From positions 1 through 34,697 of the IMG/VR virus record IMGVR_UViG_3300044972_000193: a stretch of DNA of 34,697 bases; one strand, given 5' to 3'. A program made the translations under genes and the position numbers. Positions 28,716 to 34,697 of this stretch are shown here, in pieces (within the stretch, counting starts at the first letter, position 1; the number at the start of each line of letters is the position of its first letter). The notes beneath the pieces were generated by a model. That model saw nothing but the letters and a program-made list of their open reading frames with translations. It ran no database searches and had not been told where the DNA came from. This DNA is from a virus.

Positions 28716-29264
28716 TTAGATTTCTGGTTGAAAAGCAGGGGCTGGGGCAGGCTTGCCTCCGAATCCTGCTACTACTGTTGGTGCTGTTGAGACTGGGGTT
28801 GTTCCCCAACTTGGTGCTGCGTTAAAAGATCCAGACGTTGGCGCTCCAAATCCTGAATTGCTACCAAAGCTACTTGGTGCTGGTGAATTAAAACCGCCGG
28901 AGTTGCCGAAGCCTCCTGATTGAGGTTGGCCAAATGTTGATGACCCGCCCGCAAATCCTGTTCCTGGTGCTTGTATTCCGCCATTGTTTGCTCCTCCTAG
29001 TTTTTCCTGTGTGCGACCAAATGCCGCAATACCTAGTACTGCACCCATAGCAATATGAAATAGTCCAGCACCTTGCAGTGTTAGTGGATTCCATTGTGTA
29101 ATGTTTGTGCCTGTGGTTGTTTGTAATAGGCTCCATAGGATTGGAAATACTACCATGTCCATGGTACAGACCAGCATGTACATCCAACCCATCATTGGAC
29201 GCCATTTACTGTTCATCCAGTCTTCTTTTTTCTGTTCGCTTGCGCTTTTTACTGCCTCTGTCAT
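28716..29264 (-). CDS. Holin-like membrane protein with Gly/Phe-rich tail, 182 aa
   Basis: The N-terminal half has the appearance of three-helix phage holins: a charged start, WRPMMGWMYMLVCTMDMVVF with a following hydrophobic helix, and LFHIAMGAVLGIAAFG, ending in a charged stretch. Holins of this type oligomerise in the inner membrane and release the endolysin. The C-terminal 90 residues are low-complexity Gly/Ser/Phe/Pro (GGFGNSGGFNSPAPSSFGSN), unusual for a holin. It is near the endolysin and spanin genes, which supports the call. The alternative is a membrane structural or ejection protein. Confidence 0.65.
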   Translation of the reverse strand: MTEAVKSASEQKKEDWMNSKWRPMMGWMYMLVCTMDMVVFPILWSLLQTTTGTNITQWNPLTLQGAGLFHIAMGAVLGIAAFGRTQEKLGGANNGGIQAPGTGFAGGSSTFGQPQSGGFGNSGGFNSPAPSSFGSNSGFGAPTSGSFNAAPSWGTTPVSTAPTVVAGFGGKPAPAPAFQPEI

Positions 29265-29295
29265 TTTTCGCTCCTAGTGTTTAGTGTTTATTGTG

Positions 29296-29850
29296 TTAGA
29301 ACCAAAGATATATGCCATTCAGGCTTAGTAGTATTCCAAAACCTGCTACTACAAAGCTGCCCCAAAACATGGCCACGCTGACTGCTAAAATACTCGCTGA
29401 TAGTACAACAATGGCTAACTGATAGGCTGTGCTAGCGTAGCCAATCCAAGGACTAGACTTTTTAGCTTCTTCACGAACTGCCTCCATTTCTCTTGCTTTG
29501 ACAGCAATTTCTTTCTTGTCACTGTCCATGCGTTCTTTCTCAGCTTGGAATTCTGCTTTTAGTTTTGGATCAGCTGCGGTCTTTGCGGCAATTTCGTATG
29601 TAACGCCACGTCCTGCTTTGGCTTGATATTGTGCCCAGGTGTTGTTAGCACCTAGTGTATTGTTAAGAACTGTGGAACTTAACTTGCCACCGTACCATGC
29701 ATTGACTGCCAGTAACAATGCAAATACAGAAATGACCATACCTGCTTTGTCTTTTAGTTTGGCTTCACGTTCACTACGTGACCCCACCGGCGGCTTAGGT
29801 GCGTCTGGATCCTTTGGTGTTTTGTTTATTAAATTTAATATTGAATTCAT
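29296..29850 (-). CDS. DUF4337-like membrane protein, 184 aa
   Basis: A charged N-terminus is followed by a first membrane helix (AGMVISVFALLLAVNAWYGG), then NNTLGANNTWAQYQAKAGR, the segment by which I associate it with DUF4337. A helical periplasmic or cytoplasmic coiled region follows (ELKAEFQ-like charged stretch, about 85-135), and then two C-terminal hydrophobic helices. Function of the family is unknown. It lies between the small 62-aa gene and the holin-like gene in the lysis region. Confidence 0.68.
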   Translation of the reverse strand: MNSILNLINKTPKDPDAPKPPVGSRSEREAKLKDKAGMVISVFALLLAVNAWYGGKLSSTVLNNTLGANNTWAQYQAKAGRGVTYEIAAKTAADPKLKAEFQAEKERMDSDKKEIAVKAREMEAVREEAKKSSPWIGYASTAYQLAIVVLSASILAVSVAMFWGSFVVAGFGILLSLNGIYLWF

Positions 29851-29861
29851 TTTTTTCCTTT

Positions 29862-30050
29862 TTAAATTATGGCCATTGCAATATTACATGCCTGCACTAT
29901 ATATCTAAATGCAACTTCGTTGCCTGCACACTCTTGTGCGGCACGAATATCTCTTATTTCTTGAAGTAGATAATTTCTCTCATCTAAACTAATATTACCC
30001 ATTTGGCATTGTTCAGTGATTGTTTGAATTTCTTGTTCTAGTGGATGCAT
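29862..30050 (-). CDS. Hypothetical small protein, 62 aa
   Basis: The ATG at 30048-30050 is preferred to an upstream one at 30065 because a GGAAG site stands four to eight bases before it and it overlaps the lipoprotein stop as TAATG. The product is helical, with two segments joined by MGNISLDERN and two or three cysteines (EQCQMG, AQECAGNE, QACNIAM). No family recognised. It is part of the lysis run. Confidence 0.6.
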   Translation of the reverse strand: MHPLEQEIQTITEQCQMGNISLDERNYLLQEIRDIRAAQECAGNEVAFRYIVQACNIAMAII

Positions 30051-30400
30051 TATCTTCCTTCCCATGCAGACTTGGCTGCGTCAATTCTTTGTTTGGCAGT
30101 TTTCTTACCTAACTCGCAGAAAGTTTTTGAACCGCCTTTACTCATGCGTTCTACATGCTTTTCTAATCCTCTTAGATTAGTAGCCTGGGGATCTTGTCTC
30201 CATTCAGTATACTTTGCCAGTTGGTCTGCAATAGGATGTACTTCTATCCATGTTGGTTTTTCGCAGTTTTGTTTTTCTACAGCAAGGTCAACTGCTACAA
30301 GTTGATTGAACATAACTGGATCGTGAGGCCGAGGCCAGTATTCTTTAATAGTAGAACATCCACTAAGTGCTATAACTGCTACTAATAAAAGGTGTTTCAT
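30050..30400 (-). CDS. Predicted lipoprotein, 116 aa
   Basis: The signal MKHLLLVAVIALSGCST has the lipobox LSGC with the lipidated cysteine at residue 15, so the mature protein is anchored in a membrane, probably the outer one. The mature part has two further cysteines (KQNCEKP and KTFCELG) and a basic C-terminus. No family recognised. Its ATG overlaps the endolysin stop, so it is coupled to it and likely assists lysis or the cell-envelope stage. Confidence 0.72.
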   Translation of the reverse strand: MKHLLLVAVIALSGCSTIKEYWPRPHDPVMFNQLVAVDLAVEKQNCEKPTWIEVHPIADQLAKYTEWRQDPQATNLRGLEKHVERMSKGGSKTFCELGKKTAKQRIDAAKSAWEGR

Positions 30401-31035
30401 TAGTGTGCGCCTAGTACGTGTAATGCATGTTCGTAATGCTTGATACGATCGTCGAGACCAATTGTACCTCCATTGATACGTTTGGTCAATGTTAGGATAT
30501 CACCCTTGTCAGCCCACTGATTTAAATTGTTGGCTTCCCAAAACCAGCAGGCACTTTGTACAGCACCCTCGAATGTTCCAAGGAATTCAGGAATATCTTC
30601 TACAGGAGTTTCAATACTGTCGGCAAAATTCTGATAATTTTGTTTACCAGTTAATTGTATTAGGCCACGACCGCAGTAGCGAAATCCATCACCGCTGGCC
30701 TCAGGACCATTGCCCATACGTCCACCGTAGACACGATTGGCAATGGCTTCTTGCTTATTAGGTAAACTAGCATAGTGATTAGCAGTGGCATCGTCAGGGA
30801 AGTACTTGGGGAAAATCTTACGTAATGTGACAGCCTTGTAATTTAAGTTTTCCTTTAATGCTCTAAAGCCTCCACTTTCATGAGCGCATTGTGCCACAAA
30901 GGCTGCAACACGTTGTGGGGTATTAATATCATAATCAGGCAATGCTAGTTCTAATGCATGATGCCAGTGATCTAAATATGGATTACCTGGCAGCAATTGA
31001 GCTAACTGCTCTTTTGTTAAAATAAAATTTGACAT
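30400..31035 (-). CDS. GH19 chitinase-like endolysin, 211 aa
   Basis: A glycoside hydrolase family 19 lysozyme that cleaves the peptidoglycan sugar backbone. The two expected acids are E53 in CAHESGGF and E112 in NGPEASGDGFRYCGRG, followed by LIQLTGKQNY, a segment typical of the family. There is no signal peptide, so export relies on the holin. A GAGGAAA site precedes the ATG. It is flanked by lipoprotein genes and the spanin pair, forming the lysis cassette. The single-domain length is normal for phages of Gram-negative hosts. Confidence 0.93.
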   Translation of the reverse strand: MSNFILTKEQLAQLLPGNPYLDHWHHALELALPDYDINTPQRVAAFVAQCAHESGGFRALKENLNYKAVTLRKIFPKYFPDDATANHYASLPNKQEAIANRVYGGRMGNGPEASGDGFRYCGRGLIQLTGKQNYQNFADSIETPVEDIPEFLGTFEGAVQSACWFWEANNLNQWADKGDILTLTKRINGGTIGLDDRIKHYEHALHVLGAH

Positions 31036-31047
31036 TGTTTCCTCTTT

Positions 31048-31269
31048 TTAAAATCCGAATATATTTTTCTTTGGTTCTATTAAGAACTTTTCTGCTATGG
31101 CAGCACCTTTAGCTCTTACGTGAGCATCGGGGCTAACTAACATCTCATTTATCAATGCAGCCTTGGCCATCTTATCCATGGTCTGGTCCTTAGATATTGA
31201 TTTTTGTACTTCTGGATTAGTAGCACAGCCTACTAATAAAACTGATGCAATAATTAATGCAATTTTCAT
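31048..31269 (-). CDS. Small predicted lipoprotein, 73 aa
   Basis: MKIALIIASVLLVGCAT has the lipobox LVGC with lipidated cysteine at residue 15. The mature part of about 58 residues is helical (MDKMAKAALINEMLV) and ends with KKNIFGF. Its start overlaps the o-spanin gene by four bases. It is the second of three lipoproteins in the lysis cassette; function unknown. Confidence 0.7.
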   Translation of the reverse strand: MKIALIIASVLLVGCATNPEVQKSISKDQTMDKMAKAALINEMLVSPDAHVRAKGAAIAEKFLIEPKKNIFGF

Positions 31270-31532
31270 TTAATGTTTCCGTATATTTTCTTTTGTGTTT
31301 CGTACCACTCTTGCCATCCGTCAACTTTAGTCGAACACTCGTGATACAATGTATAGTTATGAATTACAACTTTTAACATCTCTGTTATAGCTACTTTATC
31401 GCCTTCAATTTTTTTAAGATTTTCACATTTTTCTTTTAGTACTTGAGGTACTTCTGGAAATGCTGGTTTGATTGGCACAGCAGTCGAGCATCCTACTAGT
31501 AGGGTAGTTATAATTAGAGCAAGGTATTTCAT
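31266..31532 (-). CDS. o-spanin (Rz1/LysC-like) lipoprotein, 88 aa
   Basis: The signal MKYLALIITTLLVGCST gives a lipobox cysteine at residue 15. A Pro-rich segment (PIKPAFPEVPQ) and two cysteines (KEKCENL and HECSTK) follow, with a terminal DGWQEWYETQKK. Outer-membrane spanin subunits are short Pro-containing lipoproteins of this kind. It lies directly after the inner-membrane spanin gene with a four-base overlap, as in T4-like and other phages with separated spanin genes. Together they fuse inner and outer membranes at lysis. Confidence 0.72.
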   Translation of the reverse strand: MKYLALIITTLLVGCSTAVPIKPAFPEVPQVLKEKCENLKKIEGDKVAITEMLKVVIHNYTLYHECSTKVDGWQEWYETQKKIYGNIK

Positions 31533-32005
31533 TTCTTACCTTCCGCTGCTTTGTTTAAATCTGTTGCTTGATTGTGCAGATCAATTATTTCTTTAGGAAC
31601 AGGACATTGTTCGATATACTTGATAATTTCTTCTTTCTTAACAACTTCTCTATCAATGTAGTTAACAATGTCTTGACCTTTTTCTTTGATTATTTTAGTC
31701 TTTGTAACAATCTTTTCTTGGACTACTACATTAGTTTCTTTAGACTTAGTTTCTGCTTCAACAATCTGTTTCTGTAGATCTGCAATCTTGTCTTGCCATT
31801 TTGCTTCATTGGCAATAACACCTTGGAAATACACACCTACTATTAATGCAATGATTGAAGCTACCTGAATAGGTAATCTATAAGTGGAAACAAACGGAAT
31901 AAACTTTAAAACCCATGTTGCTAGGGTTCCTACAATACCAGATATTAATACCAAAGTCCAAAACCAATCAGGTATAAAACTTAACATCCAAATTATTTGT
32001 GACAT
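31529..32005 (-). CDS. i-spanin (Rz-like) inner-membrane protein, 158 aa
   Basis: Two hydrophobic helices (FWTLVLISGIVGTLATWVL and VASIIALIVGVYFQGVIA) are followed by a long periplasmic coiled coil rich in Lys, Glu and Ile (about 75-140) and ECP-type end EQCPVPKEIIDLHNQATD, which resembles the C-terminus of several Rz-like proteins. Most Rz proteins have one membrane helix, so two is slightly unusual. It overlaps the o-spanin gene by four bases and opens the lysis cassette, two bases after the 249-aa gene. Confidence 0.75.
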   Translation of the reverse strand: MSQIIWMLSFIPDWFWTLVLISGIVGTLATWVLKFIPFVSTYRLPIQVASIIALIVGVYFQGVIANEAKWQDKIADLQKQIVEAETKSKETNVVVQEKIVTKTKIIKEKGQDIVNYIDREVVKKEEIIKYIEQCPVPKEIIDLHNQATDLNKAAEGKK

Positions 32006-32007
32006 AA

Positions 32008-32757
32008 TTACCAGCGATCCTTTTCAATGACTATGGCCTTTGATCCGTTTCTAATTAAAAATTTATTTCCAATTTTATTAATGTCGTAGTTGCCTAGATA
32101 TTTGTTTAAGAAAAACATCTGGCTTTGACTAGCTTCGTCTAAACTTAGCTTACCCGGGACAGTATCCTTTACAACATCATAGTCGCCTATGGCAATAAAT
32201 TTAGCTTGAATGTCTCCAGCATATGGGCGTTTAAATGTTAGCATATTGTTTTCATCTAACTCAACATCTGTAGCCCCTTGGTCAAAGAATCCTTTAATAT
32301 CAGTTTCTTTAATAGCAACTACCTTTGATTGATAATCTTCTTTAGTCAAAGGAATATTTTTAACAACAGAGTCTTCATTGAACTCTACACTTTCTGGAGC
32401 CTTTTGATATCTAAATCTCCAGCTACGGCAATCGCATAATTGACCAATACCACCTAATAAATCTTTTAATTGTTCTGTTAGACCGGGAGTTCTTTCAATC
32501 TCAACAAACACTTGATACTGCCCATCATTTTCTTCTCCTGCGCTGATATCAGCATCGAGAATAAATGGGTATCCTTTTTCAATAAATTCCATCATGTCAA
32601 TGGCAGGGTTCTTTTCACGAACACGGAAACCTAAGACAACTATGTCTTGATCCTCGCCCATCTTACTACTATATCTATCTACTGTAAAAACTTCTGATAC
32701 GTAGTTTCTTAGATCGCCTGATCTAAGACCTTCATTAAGCTGCTGGTTCTGCTGCAT
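32008..32757 (-). CDS. Late-region hypothetical protein, 249 aa
   Basis: No family recognised. The protein is alpha/beta and acidic, with VSEVFTVDRYSSKMGEDQDI, an acidic GYPFILDADISAGEEND, and a cysteine pair in GQLCDCRSWRFRY. The N-terminus MQQNQQLNEGLRSG contains an LNE site like those of the accessory-enzyme block. Its start overlaps the 174-aa gene by 23 bases, and both follow a T4-type late promoter box, so virion structure or assembly is the likely context, though by position only. Confidence 0.65.
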   Translation of the reverse strand: MQQNQQLNEGLRSGDLRNYVSEVFTVDRYSSKMGEDQDIVVLGFRVREKNPAIDMMEFIEKGYPFILDADISAGEENDGQYQVFVEIERTPGLTEQLKDLLGGIGQLCDCRSWRFRYQKAPESVEFNEDSVVKNIPLTKEDYQSKVVAIKETDIKGFFDQGATDVELDENNMLTFKRPYAGDIQAKFIAIGDYDVVKDTVPGKLSLDEASQSQMFFLNKYLGNYDINKIGNKFLIRNGSKAIVIEKDRW

Positions 32758-33259
32758 CTGTTGGCGCCTCCTGAGCTGCTGAGCTTGCTTCTACATCTTG
32801 TTTGCTGTATTTCATTAGCTCTGCCATTTTGTTATGTTCTTGATTTTCTTTGCCTGTGTGGACATCTTGCATTAGCTTTTTAGGCATGGTAAGTTTTACG
32901 GTCCAGATAGGATGGGCATCAATTTTACCCTTTTTAGTTCCGGGGCGGAAATCGCCTGGCTCTTTAATTTTTCGAGGAATTAGTATTTCTTCTTTAGCAA
33001 ATACAACTTGACAACCATAATCTGCAAGACGCTTCCCGCCTTCTGGATCAGGCATGTTGCTACGATCCCACATTAATTTGCAGGTTACATCGTATCTATT
33101 AACTTCAGGACCGGCAATGATTTCGCCATCTTCCCAGTTCTTAAAGACATAGATATCTAACTCGTCAAGTACTCTTTCAAAGTCTTTTAAGACTCTAAAA
33201 GCACTATTATTCTCGCTGAGAGTTTGTAGGTTTTTAATAACGTCAATTATGTCGTGCAT
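32735..33259 (-). CDS. Late-region hypothetical protein, 174 aa
   Basis: The frame is open from an ATG at 33289, but that codon lies within or next to the late promoter box. The ATG at 33257-33259 is the better start and gives MHDIIDVIKNLQTL. The protein has a helical N-terminus, a mixed core (YVFKNWEDGEIIAGPEVNRY, WDRSNMPDPEGGKR) and an Ala/Glu/Pro-rich C-terminal tail (SAAQEAPTDAAEPAA) that is probably disordered. No family recognised. The exact TATAAATA upstream suggests late expression. Confidence 0.65.
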   Translation of the reverse strand: MHDIIDVIKNLQTLSENNSAFRVLKDFERVLDELDIYVFKNWEDGEIIAGPEVNRYDVTCKLMWDRSNMPDPEGGKRLADYGCQVVFAKEEILIPRKIKEPGDFRPGTKKGKIDAHPIWTVKLTMPKKLMQDVHTGKENQEHNKMAELMKYSKQDVEASSAAQEAPTDAAEPAA

Positions 33260-33278
33260 GGGCTTTCTCTTTATCAAA

Positions 33279-33286
33279 TATTTATA
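33279..33286 (-). promoter_or_regulatory. T4-type late promoter box (TATAAATA)
   Basis: The minus strand has an exact TATAAATA, the -10 element recognised by T4 gp55-type late sigma factors. It lies about 20 bases before the preferred ATG at 33259, leaving room for a short leader, and needs no -35 box. It fits late expression of the 174-aa, 249-aa and lysis genes downstream. Confidence 0.65.
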
Positions 33287-33383
33287 CATTCCTACGCTGA
33301 CTTACTTGCTAACTGTGGGGTTCGTTTTTGGCCTATTTCAGGTAGTATTTTATCGTTGATCTTAAATACTTTGCAGGTTGATC

Positions 33384-33400
33384 ATAAAATGATCAGGAGG
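33384..33400 (+). repeat. TGATCAT-AAA-ATGATCA inverted repeat before phoH
   Basis: A perfect seven-base inverted repeat with a three-base centre lies directly before the AGGAGGT of phoH, around 33379-33395. Similar TGATCA pairs occur upstream of the DNA polymerase gene. It may be an operator or a hairpin that affects the ribosome binding site. Confidence 0.5.
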
Positions 33401-33405
33401 TAAAA

Positions 33406-34155
33406 TTGCCTAGAACCAAAAGAAAAGAAAGGGACTTCAACATGGATCCCCGACTACAAAAAGAAGTTAGTAATAATTTAATTCAAATTAAGCCTTACTT
33501 AAAAAGGAATCGTGAAGTTAATATAATTCCGCGAAACCTTAGTCAAGAGACTTATCTAGAACTGCTAAAAAATCCCAAGAAATACATTGTTTTTGCCATC
33601 GGACCTGCGGGTACGGGTAAAACCATGCTTGCGGTGCAGATGGCCATCAAACTGTTTAAAGAGGGGGTGATTAGTAAAATCATAGTAACAAGGCCAGCAG
33701 TTAGTGTCGATGAAGAACATGGGTTCTTACCGGGGGATCTTAATGCTAAGATGGCTCCGTGGACTCGTCCAATCTTCGATGTATTTGAAGAGTATTACCA
33801 TCCTAGAGAAATTGCAAGTATGCTAGAAGATGGCGCAATTGAGATTAGTCCACTTGCTTATATGCGTGGACGAACTTTTAAGAACGCTTTTGTTATTGCA
33901 GACGAAATGCAAAACACCACACCGTCACAGATGAAGATGTTATTGACACGTATCGGCGATAATAGTCGTATGGTAGTTACAGGAGATTTGAATCAAGCGG
34001 ACCGTCCTACAGAGAACGGCTTGCTACAATTTTGCACATTATACGGCCAAGGAGGTGATTATCGTATGATTGCGATGGCGAGGTTTGAAACAAGAGACAT
34101 TGAACGTCATCCTGTAGTTAAAGAAGTTTTAAAAATTTATAACGAAGAGCAGTAA
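33406..34155 (+). CDS. phoH: PhoH-family ATPase, 249 aa
   Basis: PhoH proteins are P-loop ATPases/RNA helicase-like proteins, common in marine phages. Walker A GPAGTGKT is at 66-73, preceded by YIVFAI; FVIADEMQNTT is Walker B; the typical SQMKMLLTRIG and VVTGDLNQAD follow. A TTG start at 33406 is supported by a near-perfect AGGAGGT site (33395-33401) at the right distance; the first ATG, 13 codons in, has no such site. It is one of only two plus-strand genes, divergent from the late region and convergent with the clamp loader gene, and it ends in a strong terminator. The name reflects phosphate control in E. coli; the phage role is not settled. Confidence 0.92.
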   Translation: MPRTKRKERDFNMDPRLQKEVSNNLIQIKPYLKRNREVNIIPRNLSQETYLELLKNPKKYIVFAIGPAGTGKTMLAVQMAIKLFKEGVISKIIVTRPAVSVDEEHGFLPGDLNAKMAPWTRPIFDVFEEYYHPREIASMLEDGAIEISPLAYMRGRTFKNAFVIADEMQNTTPSQMKMLLTRIGDNSRMVVTGDLNQADRPTENGLLQFCTLYGQGGDYRMIAMARFETRDIERHPVVKEVLKIYNEEQ

Positions 34156-34162
34156 ACTTAAT

Positions 34163-34211
34163 AGAGTGAGCAGGACCGATCAACCTGCCCCCGACTGCTC
34201 ACTCTGTTTTT
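34163..34211 (+). terminator. Rho-independent terminator after phoH
   Basis: The 11-base perfect arms AGAGTGAGCAG (34163-34173) and CTGCTCACTCT (34195-34205) enclose a 21-base loop and are followed by GTTTTT. The loop region can instead pair GCAGG (34170-34174) with CCTGC (34184-34188), giving a competing smaller hairpin. It lies between the convergent ends of phoH and the clamp loader gene. Confidence 0.85.
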
Positions 34212-34697
34212 ATTGTAGTCTTGCTAATTTAATCAACGTTGCCGCTAAATTAATTTCACTATCAGCACAGATAGTATGATCTACTAAACCTTGTTTAATA
34301 AGAACAACGGCTTGATCTTTACTCTCATCACTTTTTGCAATAAGGTCTAAATTGTCGTACAACCAGCGATAGATTTCTTCCATCTCTTCTGGCCGAGCCT
34401 TGCCGCAGACTAATTTACGTGCGTCATTAATTCTGCCTTTCTTAAACAACTCAACCATCTCAATTTTATAATCACTAGCACCTTCAATTGACTTAGGTGC
34501 CGCTAGTTGATTTTCTTTGACGTTTTGTTGTACAGTATTAATACATTTACGCAGATCTGGATAGGTTGCTTTAACATAGGTATCTAACGTATCGAGATCG
34601 AAGTCAATGTTTTCTTCTACAAGAATAGTTGCTACTCTAGCAGTAAACTCTGTCTGATCTGTTTTTTCGACATGAAAGCCCTGGCAACGACTATGCA
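34210..34697 (-). CDS. 44: Clamp loader large subunit (gp44-like), C-terminal part
   Basis: The minus-strand frame is open from the window edge to the stop at 34210, giving about 162 residues. The visible part starts with HSRCQGFHV, the SRC arginine-finger motif of RFC/gp44 AAA+ loaders. It continues with a helical lid domain (EFTARVATILVEENIDFD, TYVKATYPDLRKCIN, which matches the conserved DLRK region) and a C-terminal helical collar (EIYRWLYDNLDLI, INLAATLIKLARL). Walker motifs would be outside the window. It assembles with gp62 to load the clamp encoded at 14849-15583. A shorter ATG-initiated frame from 34458 is only the tail of this gene. Confidence 0.87.
   Translation of the reverse strand, partial: HSRCQGFHVEKTDQTEFTARVATILVEENIDFDLDTLDTYVKATYPDLRKCINTVQQNVKENQLAAPKSIEGASDYKIEMVELFKKGRINDARKLVCGKARPEEMEEIYRWLYDNLDLIAKSDESKDQAVVLIKQGLVDHTICADSEINLAATLIKLARLQ

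Noticed and set aside
1-34697. tRNA genes, CRISPR arrays, insertion sequences, attachment sites
   Set aside because: I looked in all intergenic gaps, the longest of which (33260-33405) is about 150 bases, and saw no cloverleaf pattern, spaced direct repeats, transposase or integrase.

Overview
The window is a segment of a large, tailed, T4-like phage (a myovirus of the Caudoviricetes). The sequence shows a gp43-type family B DNA polymerase, a gp45-type sliding clamp, the C-terminal part of a gp44-type clamp loader, a T4-type RNase H/flap nuclease, a DsbA-sized DNA-binding protein, PhoH, thymidylate synthase and a MazG-like pyrophosphohydrolase. Small overlapping genes and a T4-type late promoter box fit the same picture. 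The general character resembles marine or freshwater T4-like phages. The host should be Gram-negative: there is a GH19 endolysin, a two-gene spanin pair and three predicted lipoproteins with lipoboxes. Host sigma70 promoters with consensus hexamers suggest a host with an ordinary housekeeping sigma factor. Species cannot be named from the sequence alone.

Layout. Almost every gene is on the minus strand, so transcription runs from high to low coordinates; only the radical SAM gene (7980-8843) and phoH (33406-34155) are on plus. From high to low: clamp loader fragment (34210-34697), phoH, two proteins behind a late promoter (32008-33259), a lysis cassette (28716-32005: i-spanin, o-spanin, lipoproteins, GH19 endolysin, DUF4337-like protein, holin-like protein), dnaJ and a clpA homologue (25298-28438), a likely structural protein (24237-24629), a block of accessory enzymes with three unrelated nucleotidyl-transfer folds (20431-24230), a gene with a -1 frameshift signal (19014-20434), dsbA-like, membrane protein, DNA polymerase and clamp (14849-18948), dpdA and small genes (12025-14849), queD, glycosyltransferase, cupin and MazG (8833-11972), queE (7050-7907), RNase H and small genes (4025-7048), a MoxR ATPase with a metallopeptidase/vWA partner (1523-3947), three hypothetical genes, and the start of thyA.

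How the genes work together. QueD and QueE make 7-deazaguanine intermediates, and the TGT-like DpdA is the family that inserts 7-deazaguanines into DNA, so the phage probably carries modified guanines that resist host restriction. FolE and QueC are not in the window. DpdA carries near its C-terminus the same LFSFD pentapeptide that ends the DNA polymerase, suggesting that both bind the sliding clamp and that modification follows the fork. ThyA, MazG and the replication proteins supply and use nucleotides. ClpA and DnaJ, and MoxR with its vWA partner, look like two ways of acting on protein complexes in the host.

Transcription signals are unusually clear: four minus-strand promoters have exact TTGACA and TATAAT hexamers with 16-17 base spacers, two more are close matches, and one exact TATAAATA late box stands upstream of the 32735-33259 gene. 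No tRNA, CRISPR array or insertion sequence was seen, and no stretch over 300 bases lacks a gene.
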